The notes beneath the pieces are model-generated. The model saw only the letters and a program-made list of their open reading frames with translations. It was not told where the DNA came from and did no database searches. A DNA stretch of 64,000 nucleotides from the NCBI GenBank assembly GCA_009991425.1, contig JAACWH010000028.1:1-64000 (forward strand), in the 5' to 3' direction. This DNA comes from Leptospira sp. Lineage in GTDB: Bacteria; Spirochaetota; Leptospiria; Leptospirales; Leptospiraceae. This document shows, piece after piece, positions 23,829 through 34,349 of this stretch. Positions within the stretch are counted from its first letter, which is position 1. Each line of letters begins with the position of its first letter. The position numbers and the translations under genes were made by a program.

Positions 23829-25535
23829 TTGCTTTTTACTTCCCCATTATTTATAGCATTTTTTGGACTAATTTCAATCTTATTTATGCTTTTTAATATC
23901 CATAGGTCATTAGGCTTAACTCGTATTGAAGACGATACGGGCAGCTCGCCCATACTTTATAAAAGTGGTTATTTTAAAGCAATAAATTGCTCTATTGTTA
24001 AATTAATTAAAACTGCTTATTATAAATTATTAATTAGATTAAAAATAGGCATAGGTAGAGAAAAAGATAAAAGCACTGAGTCATCATTAGCCGAAAATGC
24101 CTCGACCTATAACAAAGGATTAAAGTTAGGCAATAAAAAGCATAAAAATAATCTTAATAACGCTTTATTACTTTTTTCCTCTCTATTATTTTATATTACA
24201 CTAAACAAAATATTCATTCTAATTCTCCTTTCTGTGGTAACTTGGGATTACTACCTAGGAAAGTTAATCGAAACTTCATCTCATCGAAAAAAACTTTTTT
24301 TATTGACATCAATATGCCTAAATATAGGCACTCTTTTGCTATTTAAATATGCTCACTTTATGTCTATTAATATACTAAATATAATCATTAAAGTGACTGA
24401 AATAAATCAATTAAACGACTATAATAACTCAATAGAATCGATAGAATGGGTATTACCGCTAGGGATTTCTTTTTTCATTTTCCAATCCATGAGCTACACT
24501 ATAGATTTGTATAGAGGAATCATAAAACCCTCCAAATCTTGGATGGATTATTGTCTTTATGTGAGTTTTTTTCCTCAATTGGTAGCTGGACCTATTGTGA
24601 AGGCTAAAGAATTTTTACCGCAACTGTATTATAGAATTACATGGAGCCAAGTTCCCTTATTTTCAGCATTCTCTTGGATTGCATTGGGATTTTTTAAAAA
24701 AGCGGTTCTGGCTGATAGATTGGCTGAAATTGTAGATTTTGCTTATGGGAATGTATCTGCCCTAGATTGGTCATTTGCACTTATTTCTATTCTTTCCTAT
24801 AGTTTTCAGATATTTTTAGACTTCAGTGGCTACAGTGATATTGCAATAGGAATTGCACTACTCTTCGGTTTTCGTTTATCTAAGAATTTCAATCTACCGT
24901 ATTTATCTAAAAGTTTCAGTGAATTTTGGAATCGATGGCATATATCCCTTTCTTCTTGGTTGAAAGATTATCTCTATATTCCACTAGGTGGGAACAGGAT
25001 AGGTTCTCTGCTAACTTACAGGAATTTATTTCTTGTAATGCTTCTGGGCGGGCTTTGGCATGGAGCCAGTTGGAATTTTGTGATCTGGGGCGGTCTTCAT
25101 GGTTTCTTACTTGCTTTAGAAAGATTGTTCTTCGATAAAAAAATTACAATTACTGAGAATTTAAAAGAAAGTTCATTTGGTAAATTTAAATCGATTTTTA
25201 TTTATAAATTATTTCCAACACTTTTGGTCTTTTCTTTAACAACGCTTCTTTGGGTCTTATTTAGAGCTCCTGATTTTTCTACAGCGATGGAAATGTTTTT
25301 AAAAGTTTTTACTTTAGATTCTGGACTGAAATTGCCCTATACTTTTCTAACTTCCTTTTCTCTCGTATTTCTATTCTTGAGTGTAGGACATATAGCCGGA
25401 AAATGCAAAATTCACCCAGAATACTGGGAAAATTCTCCCTTCAAAATTAAGCATGGGCTTGCATTTGCTATTATCGCTATAGCTATTACACTACTTGCAA
25501 GGCCCGGAAAACCCTTTATTTACTTTGTTTTTTAG
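23829..25535 (+). CDS. MBOAT O-acyltransferase, AlgI/PatA-like
   Basis: Integral membrane O-acyltransferase that moves acyl (usually acetyl) groups to exported glycans or lipids. The start MLFTSPLFIAFF is typical; the codon is TTG at 23829. The core has GISFFIFQSMSYTIDLYRG, FFPQLVAGPIVK, FSGYSDIAIGIALLFGF and LLGGLWHGASWNFVIWGGLH, the last with the catalytic His. Compared with AlgI there is an extra polar, Lys/Asn-rich stretch of about 70 residues (about 28-105) after the first helix. The gene behind it encodes an SGNH-like partner, as in AlgI-AlgJ and PatA-PatB systems. Confidence 0.92.
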   Translation: MLFTSPLFIAFFGLISILFMLFNIHRSLGLTRIEDDTGSSPILYKSGYFKAINCSIVKLIKTAYYKLLIRLKIGIGREKDKSTESSLAENASTYNKGLKLGNKKHKNNLNNALLLFSSLLFYITLNKIFILILLSVVTWDYYLGKLIETSSHRKKLFLLTSICLNIGTLLLFKYAHFMSINILNIIIKVTEINQLNDYNNSIESIEWVLPLGISFFIFQSMSYTIDLYRGIIKPSKSWMDYCLYVSFFPQLVAGPIVKAKEFLPQLYYRITWSQVPLFSAFSWIALGFFKKAVLADRLAEIVDFAYGNVSALDWSFALISILSYSFQIFLDFSGYSDIAIGIALLFGFRLSKNFNLPYLSKSFSEFWNRWHISLSSWLKDYLYIPLGGNRIGSLLTYRNLFLVMLLGGLWHGASWNFVIWGGLHGFLLALERLFFDKKITITENLKESSFGKFKSIFIYKLFPTLLVFSLTTLLWVLFRAPDFSTAMEMFLKVFTLDSGLKLPYTFLTSFSLVFLFLSVGHIAGKCKIHPEYWENSPFKIKHGLAFAIIAIAITLLARPGKPFIYFVF

Positions 25536-25563
25536 CATTTTTTAGAATATTGGAGTTATGTTC

Positions 25564-27081
25564 ATGTCCAAAAATACAATATTTGCATTAATTTTTGCAT
25601 TGAGCATTTTCGTTTTGGATTATATTTTTTTTGGTTTTCTGCTTTGGAAAATTCCTAACGAAAGCCCTTGGAACACGAATCATTTTTATAATTTTATATA
25701 TGAGTGGAAATCCATTGCAAGTCGTCCCAAAAAGAATAAGCGAGTATTCATAGTAGGTTCAAGTATAGCTTATTATAGCATGGATAAACAATTAGTCCGT
25801 GATGAATTAAAACGAATTAGTAAAGAAGATTGGGACGTTGAGTACTTTTCATACGCTGGCAAGAGTCCCTTGTATCTCTATCTATTTTTAGATGAATTAT
25901 GGAAATTGAAGCCTGATTTAGTCGTCTATCCGATCAACTTCATTGACTTTCGTATGCATAGGGCCAATGTTCTTTTCCCAGGAAAGCCTCTTGCTGAGGT
26001 GCCCAATGAACTATTGTTAAAGGATGCGATAACCGAAGCAGAGGCTCCTCAGGCTAAAATCATTTTTCCCTGGCAGACAGTTTCGCATTTTTGGAAGGAT
26101 TTGGACTGGGAAGAAAGGTCAGACTTTTTGCTTGCTGCTCTTTTTCGTTTTTATGCCTTCAAGGATATTTATACAGAAAATTTAGAAAATATCTACAACC
26201 ATAGATTTGGACGGAATTCAAGATACCATGCCTATGCTGGTATTCAAATACCAGAACGAGTTAACTCACTTGGTTGGACGGGACAGAAATTTACATTTCC
26301 ATTTTCTAAAAAATTACGCAAAGAGGGAATGTGGCTTGAGATTGTTCCTGATATATTCAATGGAAAGCCTTTGAGTATAAAATTTTCTTCGGATACCTGG
26401 GAAGAGACAAAAAAATTTGCGAAGCCTGGTTGGACAAAGATCCAACTTGATGCAAGACATGCTGGTGCAATAAAAGCTGAATTGAGTACTACATGGTCAG
26501 CATTTGAAGGAACTGGTTTCTTAAAAGACTACCACTGGGACCCTATGGGAGTCCGTCTAACACAGACTTTTGCACTCGATGAGCCAATACAAGATGCTCA
26601 ATATGTTAGGGAAGAGAGAACGGAAGATCTGCGCTATCTCGGTATGGATGATGATAGATACGAAGAGTATTTTTACTTTCGGCTTTTGGAAGATCTCCAC
26701 CTAAGACCTGGAATACGCTATCTTGTAGAACTAGCCGATTCAAAGAAGAAACTCGCCAGTCAAGAATTTATTCCCATTTTGCATTTTCCTTATCTAAAGA
26801 AAATCAGTGAGGAATTTGCAAAACGCCAAATTCCACTCTTGCTAATCAACAATCCAGAAAATCCAATCTCCTTAGATTGGTACAAAAACTCCCTTTGGTA
26901 TGAAGGTTATTTGCAGTATTTGAAAAATCTGCAGAATTCTTCAGTAAAATTCATAGATTTGAAAGAAAACCTGCGTATGCAAGATTTTAGCGATTACCAC
27001 CATTTTACCTATCCAGGCATGGTAAAAATGAATCATATTTATTGCGAAGAAATAAGAAATTTTTCTGCTTTAAGAAAATAG
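25564..27081 (+). CDS. SGNH-like membrane-anchored protein (DUF1574-like), MBOAT partner
   Basis: About 505 residues. N-terminal hydrophobic anchor ([20 protein letters not shown]) then a periplasmic domain. [14 protein letters not shown] carries a Gly-x-Ser block resembling the nucleophile block of SGNH hydrolases, and [12 protein letters not shown] near the end supplies an Asp-x-x-His pair. I place it with the Leptospira DUF1574 group from memory. Together with the MBOAT gene it should complete transfer of acyl groups to a surface glycan (by analogy to AlgJ/PatB). ATG 25564 is chosen because GGAG lies eight bases upstream; ATG 25558 is too close. Confidence 0.8.
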   Translation: MSKNTIFALIFALSIFVLDYIFFGFLLWKIPNESPWNTNHFYNFIYEWKSIASRPKKNKRVFIVGSSIAYYSMDKQLVRDELKRISKEDWDVEYFSYAGKSPLYLYLFLDELWKLKPDLVVYPINFIDFRMHRANVLFPGKPLAEVPNELLLKDAITEAEAPQAKIIFPWQTVSHFWKDLDWEERSDFLLAALFRFYAFKDIYTENLENIYNHRFGRNSRYHAYAGIQIPERVNSLGWTGQKFTFPFSKKLRKEGMWLEIVPDIFNGKPLSIKFSSDTWEETKKFAKPGWTKIQLDARHAGAIKAELSTTWSAFEGTGFLKDYHWDPMGVRLTQTFALDEPIQDAQYVREERTEDLRYLGMDDDRYEEYFYFRLLEDLHLRPGIRYLVELADSKKKLASQEFIPILHFPYLKKISEEFAKRQIPLLLINNPENPISLDWYKNSLWYEGYLQYLKNLQNSSVKFIDLKENLRMQDFSDYHHFTYPGMVKMNHIYCEEIRNFSALRK

Positions 27082-27109
27082 CAGAAAGGCAAATTTAGGA
27101 AAAGATTTT

Positions 27110-28165
27110 ATGGAAAAAGTAAAAGTTGGAATACTGGGAGCTACAGGATCTGTAGGTCAGAGATTTGTTGAATTATTAGAGGATCACCCGTTTTTTGAAG
27201 TCTCCGCACTTTGTGCTTCTGAGAAAAGTGTTGGTAAGACGTACGGAGATTTGATGAAATCCAGATGGAAGATTTCATCTGATATTCCTAATTATGCGAA
27301 GGCTATGGTCGTTACACCTCCTAGTCCTAAGGACACTCCTGGACTTAGTATAGTTTTCTCCGGACTGGATGCAAGTATCGCAGGTGAAGTAGAAACTGCT
27401 TATGCTGAAGCGGGTGTCATGGTCATCTCCAATAGTAAGAACCATCGCATGGTTGAAAATGTTCCCATACTGAGTGCTGAGGTGAATGCAGAACACCTAG
27501 CAGTATTAGATGCGCAAAAGACCAAAGGCAAAATTATTACGAATTCAAATTGTACAATTATGGGTGTAACTATTGCTTTAAAACCATTGTTCGACCAATT
27601 TGGAATCGAGAGTCTTATGCTTTTTTCCATGCAGGCAATTTCGGGAGCGGGTTATCCAGGAGTTCCATCCATGGATATAATGGGTAATGTTGTTCCGTTT
27701 ATCGGTGGTGAAGAACCAAAGGCAGAAGTCGAACCTCAGAAATGTCTGGGTCATGTCTCCAATGGCAAAATCGTTCCTGCTGATTTCAAAATGTCTGCCC
27801 ATTGCAATCGTGTTCCTGTTTTCGATGGACATACTGTTTGTATTTCCTTAAAATTGAAAAAGAAAGCTACAAAAGAAGAAATTATTTCCTTATGGAGGAA
27901 TTTTCAGGCAGAACCTCAGAAACTGAGTTTACCATCTGCCCCTTTAAAGCCGATTATATATAGAGAAGAAGACGATCGCCCACAACCTAGACTGGATTTG
28001 TACGAAGGCAAAGGTATGGGAGTTGTTGTAGGAAGACTTAGAGAAGATCCAATTCTTGATTGGAAATTCGTAGTCTTGAGTCACAATACTGTACGAGGAG
28101 CCGCAGGTGCAGCTGTATTGAATGCAGAATTACTTTACAAAAAAGGATATTTATCATCCAAGTAA
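27110..28165 (+). CDS. asd: aspartate-semialdehyde dehydrogenase
   Basis: Reduces aspartyl phosphate to aspartate semialdehyde with NADPH, for lysine/diaminopimelate, threonine and methionine synthesis in the cytosol. The Rossmann motif [17 protein letters not shown] is at residues 5-21. The catalytic Cys is in TNSNCTIMG (about 148). [12 protein letters not shown] and the late [10 protein letters not shown] are conserved. Sequence and length (351) fit the archaeal/fungal-type branch. AGGA lies upstream of ATG 27110. In L. interrogans asd is known to be on the small chromosome, which is relevant to placing this window. Confidence 0.95.
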   Translation: MEKVKVGILGATGSVGQRFVELLEDHPFFEVSALCASEKSVGKTYGDLMKSRWKISSDIPNYAKAMVVTPPSPKDTPGLSIVFSGLDASIAGEVETAYAEAGVMVISNSKNHRMVENVPILSAEVNAEHLAVLDAQKTKGKIITNSNCTIMGVTIALKPLFDQFGIESLMLFSMQAISGAGYPGVPSMDIMGNVVPFIGGEEPKAEVEPQKCLGHVSNGKIVPADFKMSAHCNRVPVFDGHTVCISLKLKKKATKEEIISLWRNFQAEPQKLSLPSAPLKPIIYREEDDRPQPRLDLYEGKGMGVVVGRLREDPILDWKFVVLSHNTVRGAAGAAVLNAELLYKKGYLSSK

Positions 28166-28195
28166 AATTCTTCATTCTAATATAGCACAATTACT

Positions 28196-30163
28196 ATGTT
28201 AGATCCCAATTTACCAGAGTTGAAGGTGCTAGACTATACCATGGCACTTCAACGAACACAGTCTATTGAAGCAAGAGGCGACTTGCAAAATAAGGGGATC
28301 TATCGACTTCTTATGATACTTTATGAGTGGACTGAGAAATTTACAATGAACAAGTCCTTGCCTCGAGTAGAGCAGTTGCTTAAGGAAATGACTATTGAAG
28401 AGGATAAGTTAAATTTTTTCTTAAATGAGTATGGGATAAAACTACGTCCTCCCATGATTAAGAAATTAAACTATATCGAATATTCTCCTAGTGAATTGAC
28501 TGGAGAAAGCCATGAGCCTGAATCTCACCTAAAACATCATACAGTATTTTGTCGCCCAACTGCTGCAGACGGGACAACTTCCTATCGTTATGCTACAGGT
28601 CTGAATGATATAAGTATAGATAATATTAAGAAATGGGTTAAGGAAAAAAGAGAATCCCCCGCTAAGGCATATCTTTCAGATAAAATAAGAACTGCAGTTT
28701 CAGAAAATCGATTATTTGAAACCTATGCATCCACTGAAATAGGAAATTTATTTCGTTGTCCTTTTGACAAAACTAAAGTATTAAAAGACACAACAATCCT
28801 AATCCATCTCAAACCCATCCTTAAAAAGTTAGTAGAAGATAAAGTTATCTTCTTTATTCGAAATGAGAAGGCATCTAAGGCAGGCAATAAATCTGTATTT
28901 TATTTCTTCAAAAAAGATGAAATCTTTAACCGCTTAGAAATATATCTTGATATTCTTAAAGAAGTGATCATCCCGGATTTAATACGTATTGGGGTTATAG
29001 AGAAACCTAGCGATGAAGATTGGGAAGATCCTAAAGAAATTGCTAGTAAAGTTTCTCAATTCTTGACAGATTCCTATGGCGATCAAAAGGCCTTAGTAGA
29101 AGAAGTTATCCTTCTTGCTGATTATTACAACCAAGAGAAAGACAAAGAAAAGAAAGAAGAGAAGAAAAAGACTTTCGATGAGATTATGGCTTACATTCAG
29201 TCAGCGGGAAAGATTATTGATCTCAATCTCCTTAGAATTCAAGGTGAAGCTTTGGATGAAGAGATGCGCACAACAATTATAAAGCATTCATCTATCCTTT
29301 ATGCAGAATATGCTGATAAAAAAAGTTATTTCGAATATATTTTACATAAAGATGGTATAAAGTCAGCTATCGAATCCGCCAAAAGAGTATTTTCAGTATC
29401 TGGGAATGATTCGGAAATAACTATCCTTAGACTAATGGATGTTATCTCAAATATAGATGAACCAGATGTAGTAAAATCTTTTGAGGATGTAGAAAGCAGT
29501 GCTCTTTTTAAGCATCTTCCTTTTCTAACATGGCTTTGGCGTATGCTTATGGGGAATAAAAAGGTTCATAAGTTTGAAGCGACAAGTATTAGAAACGCAG
29601 TAATAAAAAATGTCAAACAACAAGTAGCTGATCAAAGAGCTAAACATATTGCGAAGAAACGGACTGAAATTGCTGAAGAAAGAATAAAGAAAGAAAATGA
29701 GAAGCTTGCCAAGAAATCAGCAAATAATGGATCAGATAATAGCTCAGAGGATACTCAAGCTGCTTCTGCACCAGAACCAGAAGACGATCCTGCTGTTAAA
29801 GAAAAATTAAAAAAAATCATGTCTGCCCTTGATGAAGCATGGGATTTTGGAGTATATCCAGATCGAACCTATGTTTTAGATAAGGTGGCTGGATCTATGA
29901 CTGAGGATGATCTAATTTTTTTCTTAAAGAAAAAGGGCGGAAAAGAAATTTACTCATATATGGTTCGAAATCAACCTGAGAAATATGTATGGCCGATTTT
30001 AATTACGAGAAGTTATTTGAAAAAGAATGGAAAAAAACTTCTCGAAGCAGCAGAAGAAGTAATTAAGGCTCAGAAATCTGGAGCCATGAGAGAGCAGATG
30101 AAATACGATTTAGCAGTTTCATTAGCTGAATTTTTAGATAGAATATTGCCTAAGATAAGATAA
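28196..30163 (+). CDS. large hypothetical cytoplasmic protein
   Basis: 655 residues, no signal peptide or membrane helix. Mostly helical and highly charged. A coiled-coil-like Lys/Glu stretch lies near 475-505 ([20 protein letters not shown]), followed by an Asn/Ser/Asp/Pro linker (to about 540). The folded C-terminal domain contains [18 protein letters not shown] and [21 protein letters not shown] do not recognise a family; such proteins are known as lineage-specific in Leptospira. It ends two bases before pyk, so they form an operon. Confidence 0.75.
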   Translation: MLDPNLPELKVLDYTMALQRTQSIEARGDLQNKGIYRLLMILYEWTEKFTMNKSLPRVEQLLKEMTIEEDKLNFFLNEYGIKLRPPMIKKLNYIEYSPSELTGESHEPESHLKHHTVFCRPTAADGTTSYRYATGLNDISIDNIKKWVKEKRESPAKAYLSDKIRTAVSENRLFETYASTEIGNLFRCPFDKTKVLKDTTILIHLKPILKKLVEDKVIFFIRNEKASKAGNKSVFYFFKKDEIFNRLEIYLDILKEVIIPDLIRIGVIEKPSDEDWEDPKEIASKVSQFLTDSYGDQKALVEEVILLADYYNQEKDKEKKEEKKKTFDEIMAYIQSAGKIIDLNLLRIQGEALDEEMRTTIIKHSSILYAEYADKKSYFEYILHKDGIKSAIESAKRVFSVSGNDSEITILRLMDVISNIDEPDVVKSFEDVESSALFKHLPFLTWLWRMLMGNKKVHKFEATSIRNAVIKNVKQQVADQRAKHIAKKRTEIAEERIKKENEKLAKKSANNGSDNSSEDTQAASAPEPEDDPAVKEKLKKIMSALDEAWDFGVYPDRTYVLDKVAGSMTEDDLIFFLKKKGGKEIYSYMVRNQPEKYVWPILITRSYLKKNGKKLLEAAEEVIKAQKSGAMREQMKYDLAVSLAEFLDRILPKIR

Positions 30164-30165
30164 AA

Positions 30166-31611
30166 ATGGACAAAAATAAAAAACCAACTAACCAGATTCT
30201 CCGAGCGAGAAAGACTAAAATTATTTGTACGATTGGCCCAGCTACATCTGACAAGAATATGATTAAACAACTTGCTATGGCAGGTATGAATGTAGCTCGA
30301 TTAAACATGTCACATGGAGATCATGATTTTCATAGAAAGATAATTAAGAATATTAAATCTTTAAACAAGGATTTAGGAAAATATCCTATAGCGATCTTAA
30401 TGGATACGCAAGGCCCCGAGATCAGAACAGGTGACGTGGATAACGAATTGGACTTGAAGGTTGGTGAAACTTTTTCCTTTCATGTTATCCCTGGTCGAGA
30501 GTCTGAAGCACAATCTGTTTTCGTTAATTATATAGATATTGTAAAAGATTTAAAAGTGGGTGATAAGGTAACAGTTGATAATGGACTCATCAACTTAGCA
30601 GTTCAAGAAATCAAAGAAGGCGAACTTGTTTGTAAGGTCTTAGATGGTGGGAAGCTAGGCTCAAGGAAACACATCAATCTTCCTGGAATTCGTGTAAATA
30701 TGCCCAGCATCACTCCCAAGGATCATAAGGACATTCTGTTCGGTTTAGAAGAGGAAATTGATTTTTTTGCGCTTTCATTTGTTCGTTCACCCGATGATGT
30801 TGTCGAACTAAGAAAAATTATTGAAGGTAAAGGAGCACATGCACAAATCATTGCAAAAATCGAAGACCAAGAAGGTGTTCGGAATTTGGATGAGATCATT
30901 GCCGTATCAGATGGTGTGATGGTAGCTCGTGGAGACCTTGGTGTTGAAGTAGCCTTAGAAGATTTACCAATTATTCAAAGACGTATTATCAAGAAATGTG
31001 CCTTAGATGGTAAGAAAGTAATCGTAGCTACTCACTTATTGGAAAGTATGATCAATAATCCTACACCGACTCGAGCAGAAGTCACTGATGTCGCAAATGC
31101 TGTGTATGAAGAAGCTGATGCAATTATGCTCTCAGGCGAAACAGCAATGGGTAAATACCCCGTTCGTTGTGTCGAAATGTTGGATAAAATTGCCAGAAGA
31201 ATTGAAATGAGTGGTGGAAGTGGTTATGTTAAAAGTAAAATTCCCCAAGATAAGAAAGAAGAGATGGCTAGGTCAGCTGCCCATCTAGCTGATTCATTAG
31301 CTGCTCCTGCCATCATTGTAATTACACGTCGAGGGATCATGGCTAATCATGTTTCTTCTTTTCATCCTGAGACTGCGATTGTTCATGCATTTACAAATAT
31401 GACATCTGTTAGACGAAAGCTTTGGTTAAATAGAGGGGTTATTCCTTACCGAATTGATTTCTCCAGTGATCCTGAAAAAACGATCAAGCATGCAATTGAA
31501 ATCCTTAAGAAAGAAGGGATGCTTGAAAGTGGAGAGAAGGTTGTTATACTTTCAGATGTAATTGCAGGGGAAGAGAGAGTGGATACTATCCAAATTCGTG
31601 AAGTGAAGTAG
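30166..31611 (+). CDS. pyk: pyruvate kinase
   Basis: Last glycolytic step: phosphoenolpyruvate plus ADP to pyruvate plus [18 protein letters not shown] and [16 protein letters not shown] form the N-terminal barrel. [11 protein letters not shown] marks the start of the B domain. [13 protein letters not shown] and [12 protein letters not shown] supply metal and PEP ligands, and [12 protein letters not shown] is the conserved late barrel motif. The C-terminal domain is complete (about 370-481). Length 481 is standard. ATG 30166 is two bases after the preceding stop. Confidence 0.97.
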   Translation: MDKNKKPTNQILRARKTKIICTIGPATSDKNMIKQLAMAGMNVARLNMSHGDHDFHRKIIKNIKSLNKDLGKYPIAILMDTQGPEIRTGDVDNELDLKVGETFSFHVIPGRESEAQSVFVNYIDIVKDLKVGDKVTVDNGLINLAVQEIKEGELVCKVLDGGKLGSRKHINLPGIRVNMPSITPKDHKDILFGLEEEIDFFALSFVRSPDDVVELRKIIEGKGAHAQIIAKIEDQEGVRNLDEIIAVSDGVMVARGDLGVEVALEDLPIIQRRIIKKCALDGKKVIVATHLLESMINNPTPTRAEVTDVANAVYEEADAIMLSGETAMGKYPVRCVEMLDKIARRIEMSGGSGYVKSKIPQDKKEEMARSAAHLADSLAAPAIIVITRRGIMANHVSSFHPETAIVHAFTNMTSVRRKLWLNRGVIPYRIDFSSDPEKTIKHAIEILKKEGMLESGEKVVILSDVIAGEERVDTIQIREVK

Positions 31612-31709
31612 AAATCTAGTTTATTTTATTTATTTAAGCATAGGTCAATGATTGGGTTGCTGAAAATTCATTGCTAAATTGTTGATTGAGCACAAAATGA
31701 ATTGATCTT

Positions 31710-33182
31710 ATGTGGAATCGGTATTTATTATATTTCATTCTATTATATAGTTTTGTTATTTCTGTAGTATTCATTTATTTTAATCTAGAAGCTTCTCCAT
31801 TCCTGGGAGATCAGATTGACCAATTTCAAAATGCTAGCTACCTTTTTAGAGGAAGATTAAAATCACTTTATGGTCCCTATCTATCAACAACCCAACCTAT
31901 AGTTTATCCTATTGGCCCTTTCATTTATTTTATAATTTCGGCTCTAAAATTAATTTCAAACCATCCATTTTGGATCCATATGGGATTCGGTATTCTAAAT
32001 ACACTCGCACTTGTCTATACTTGTTATTTTTTATTTAAAATTTCTAAGAATATATCATTCATCTATCTTTTGTTAAGTCTCACTTCTTTTGTTTATTGGT
32101 TTTCTTTATCAATTCTCTGGAGCAATGTAATCTTATATTCGCTTTCATCATTGATGTTAGTAAGTTATTTAAGATTTCTACGAAGAAAAAATGTAGAGAA
32201 TTTATTAATTTTGTTTCTATTTTTTATTCTTAGTCTCCATCTTCATTTGATATCGATAGTTTTTTTCCCTTTATTTATATACTCATTTACATTAATTGAT
32301 TTTAAAATTAACAATCTATATCGCTTTCGGTTCTATTCTATTCTTATAGGAATTTCTTTATTGCCTTATGCCTATGCAGAGATAATACGAAAGTTTGCAA
32401 ATACGAAAGCAATTTTGTTCAATCTAGGTGAGAAGAGTCTACAGGACGGGTTAAGAACAGCTGAGATTCTCTTCTCATTGTATTTATTTCCCTTAACGGA
32501 TAGCTATTATGAGATGAGTGATTTTATATTGTTCTGCCTTGCTTTGCTGTTGATAGCAATCATTATATTCTTTCTATATCTTCACAGACGGCATAAATAT
32601 TTTATAAGACCTATACTTATTTCAACATTAATCATTCTATTATTTATTTTTTTATTCTATTTAAGGATAGGACAATCATACCGAAGTCTTCATTATTTCA
32701 TGATTTTTCTTCCTTTCTCTTTGTTACTACTGAGTTATGTTGTAAACCAAATTCTCAATTTCATTAAATTCTTTTTTCCATTTCGAGATACTTATACTAT
32801 CCCAATTGTGAGTTTGATTTTTATACTATTCCCACTTTATAGCTTCCAAAAAAATATACTACCTTCGGATAAATGGAATTTCGAAAACACAAAACGATCC
32901 TTGCAATCGATTTGTGAAAAGTATCCGAACGTTGATTCATTCGAATGGAATGAATTTCGGTCTCCTGAGTCTCAATTCGATCCTGTGCTAAAATATATAA
33001 TTCGAGAATACCGTATAGAATGTAATTACAAAGAAAATGCGCAAATACTACTATACCCAGATCGGAATGATAATTTTCCTAAAGAGTTTCAAAATCCTAT
33101 CACCCAAGTAAGATATTTACTATTAGAAATTGTAGAGCCTGGAATTGGAATTTATAGCATGGAAAGAAATCTCAAAAAATAG
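31710..33182 (+). CDS. polytopic membrane protein, GT-C glycosyltransferase-like
   Basis: 490 residues with about ten hydrophobic segments. After the first helix a loop reads SPFLGDQIDQFQNASY, with two Asp in the position of the catalytic acid of GT-C/PMT-like glycosyltransferases. The C-terminal ~110 residues (from about 385) form a polar domain. Very AT-rich coding sequence. Starts at ATG 31710. No neighbour shows the substrate; envelope glycan or glycoprotein assembly is an inference. Confidence 0.72.
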   Translation: MWNRYLLYFILLYSFVISVVFIYFNLEASPFLGDQIDQFQNASYLFRGRLKSLYGPYLSTTQPIVYPIGPFIYFIISALKLISNHPFWIHMGFGILNTLALVYTCYFLFKISKNISFIYLLLSLTSFVYWFSLSILWSNVILYSLSSLMLVSYLRFLRRKNVENLLILFLFFILSLHLHLISIVFFPLFIYSFTLIDFKINNLYRFRFYSILIGISLLPYAYAEIIRKFANTKAILFNLGEKSLQDGLRTAEILFSLYLFPLTDSYYEMSDFILFCLALLLIAIIIFFLYLHRRHKYFIRPILISTLIILLFIFLFYLRIGQSYRSLHYFMIFLPFSLLLLSYVVNQILNFIKFFFPFRDTYTIPIVSLIFILFPLYSFQKNILPSDKWNFENTKRSLQSICEKYPNVDSFEWNEFRSPESQFDPVLKYIIREYRIECNYKENAQILLYPDRNDNFPKEFQNPITQVRYLLLEIVEPGIGIYSMERNLKK

Positions 33183-33350
33183 AAATAGTGAGTTGAATCC
33201 TTCGCATTTTTTAAGTTCAACATATGCTAAGAGGAAACTAAAAAGAAATTATTTGCATTTCAATCCCATTCTTTGGTTTTCACCATTTCGAAGCCGTCGA
33301 AGTAGAAATTCATTTCTACCCACCTTACAGTCCGATGAATTTTCTTAAAG

Positions 33351-33713
33351 ATGGAATCGTCTAATGCTTTGATGAAAGAATTTAAATATTTTAAAAAGAT
33401 TTTTCCTCACCTAATGCTCGCTCTGTTGCTCTCGGGAAGCTTATATGCTGCTCCCAAGATAGACCCAAAATCTTGTAAATATAAGGGACATAATCTTTCA
33501 GGGAAGGTTCAGTTTGTGAAGTCTTTCCCGGATCTCAAAGTTCAGATTGTAAGTTCATTTCCAGATCTAAAGGTGCAGATGGTGGATTCTTTTCCTAGCA
33601 AATGCGGTCAGTGGAAAGAAGTGAGCTCATTTCCAGACTTTAAGGTTCAAATTGTGACTTCCTTTCCTGATATAAAGATCCAATACGTAAAATCTTTTCC
33701 AGGAATTCCCTAA
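33351..33713 (+). CDS. exported SFPD-repeat protein
   Basis: 120 residues. Signal peptide with hydrophobic core LMLALLLSGSLYAAP. The mature part is built of about six ten-residue beta-type repeats around VxSFPDxKVQ: KVQFVKSFPDLKVQIVSSFP is the first pair, with a single CGQW interruption before the last three copies. Only two cysteines remain in the mature part (one near the start, one in the CGQW unit) and could pair. Similar small secreted SFPD proteins exist in several phyla, of unknown role (memory). ATG 33351 and ATG 33372 are both possible; the second gives a more normal signal peptide. Confidence 0.75.
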   Translation: MESSNALMKEFKYFKKIFPHLMLALLLSGSLYAAPKIDPKSCKYKGHNLSGKVQFVKSFPDLKVQIVSSFPDLKVQMVDSFPSKCGQWKEVSSFPDFKVQIVTSFPDIKIQYVKSFPGIP

Positions 33714-33773
33714 ATGAGAAGATTTTTCAAAAATGTGAAAAATTTGGCATTTCTGCTTGTTGAATAAAACAGA

Positions 33774-34349
33774 ATGGTCTTCGAGATTTTACTTGATTAC
33801 TCTGGAAATTCCACACTATTGGAGTGGATGTTGGATAAAAAGCTATCTATGGAGAAGCTGTATGCTTCGGCCCAGAAGCGTATCTATGATTTTTTGTTCA
33901 AATATACAAGAAATTCGGATACGGCTATGGACTTAACCCAAGATACTTTCTTGAGTTTCTTTAAAACATATTCAGAGCAGGATCTTAGCGAAGAGAAATC
34001 CATCATGCTTCTCTATACGATTGCTAGAAATCGTTCTATTAATTTTGCCAAAAAATTCTCAACAATGAAAGAGAATTCTGCCTTAAATGAAGAAATTCAT
34101 GCTACAAATACAAGTTTTGAGAAAAGATTAGAGTGGCAGGATTTAGAAAGTAAACTTTGGCAGTGTTTGGATTATTTAAACGAAGATGAAAGATGTATTA
34201 TAGAACTCAGGCATATCCAAGATTACAATCTTACTCAAATTTCCGAAATAATGGGAATCTCCGTTTCAACCGCTTCACGCATGGTAGTGAAGGCAACATC
34301 GAATCTGCTTAAGCTAGCAGAAGAAAAGAAAATCAATCTTGAGACGTAA
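33774..34349 (+). CDS. ECF-type RNA polymerase sigma factor
   Basis: 191 residues. Region 2 (YDFLFKYTRNSDTAMDLTQD, TFLSFFKTY, LLYTIARNRSINFAKK) and region 4 (LNEDERCIIELRHIQDYNLT, ISEIMGISVSTASRMVVKA) are both clear, with nothing in between, as in sigma70 group 4. It overlaps the FecR-like gene by one base (TAATG), which is probably its anti-sigma factor. The first ~28 residues have no counterpart in the family, so a start at a later Met (33822 or 33849) is possible. Target promoters are unknown. Confidence 0.9.
   Translation: MVFEILLDYSGNSTLLEWMLDKKLSMEKLYASAQKRIYDFLFKYTRNSDTAMDLTQDTFLSFFKTYSEQDLSEEKSIMLLYTIARNRSINFAKKFSTMKENSALNEEIHATNTSFEKRLEWQDLESKLWQCLDYLNEDERCIIELRHIQDYNLTQISEIMGISVSTASRMVVKATSNLLKLAEEKKINLET

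Noticed and set aside
33145..33348. 67-codon plus-strand frame after the membrane protein at 31710
   Set aside because: Overlaps the end of that gene out of frame, no ribosome site, composition of translated non-coding DNA.
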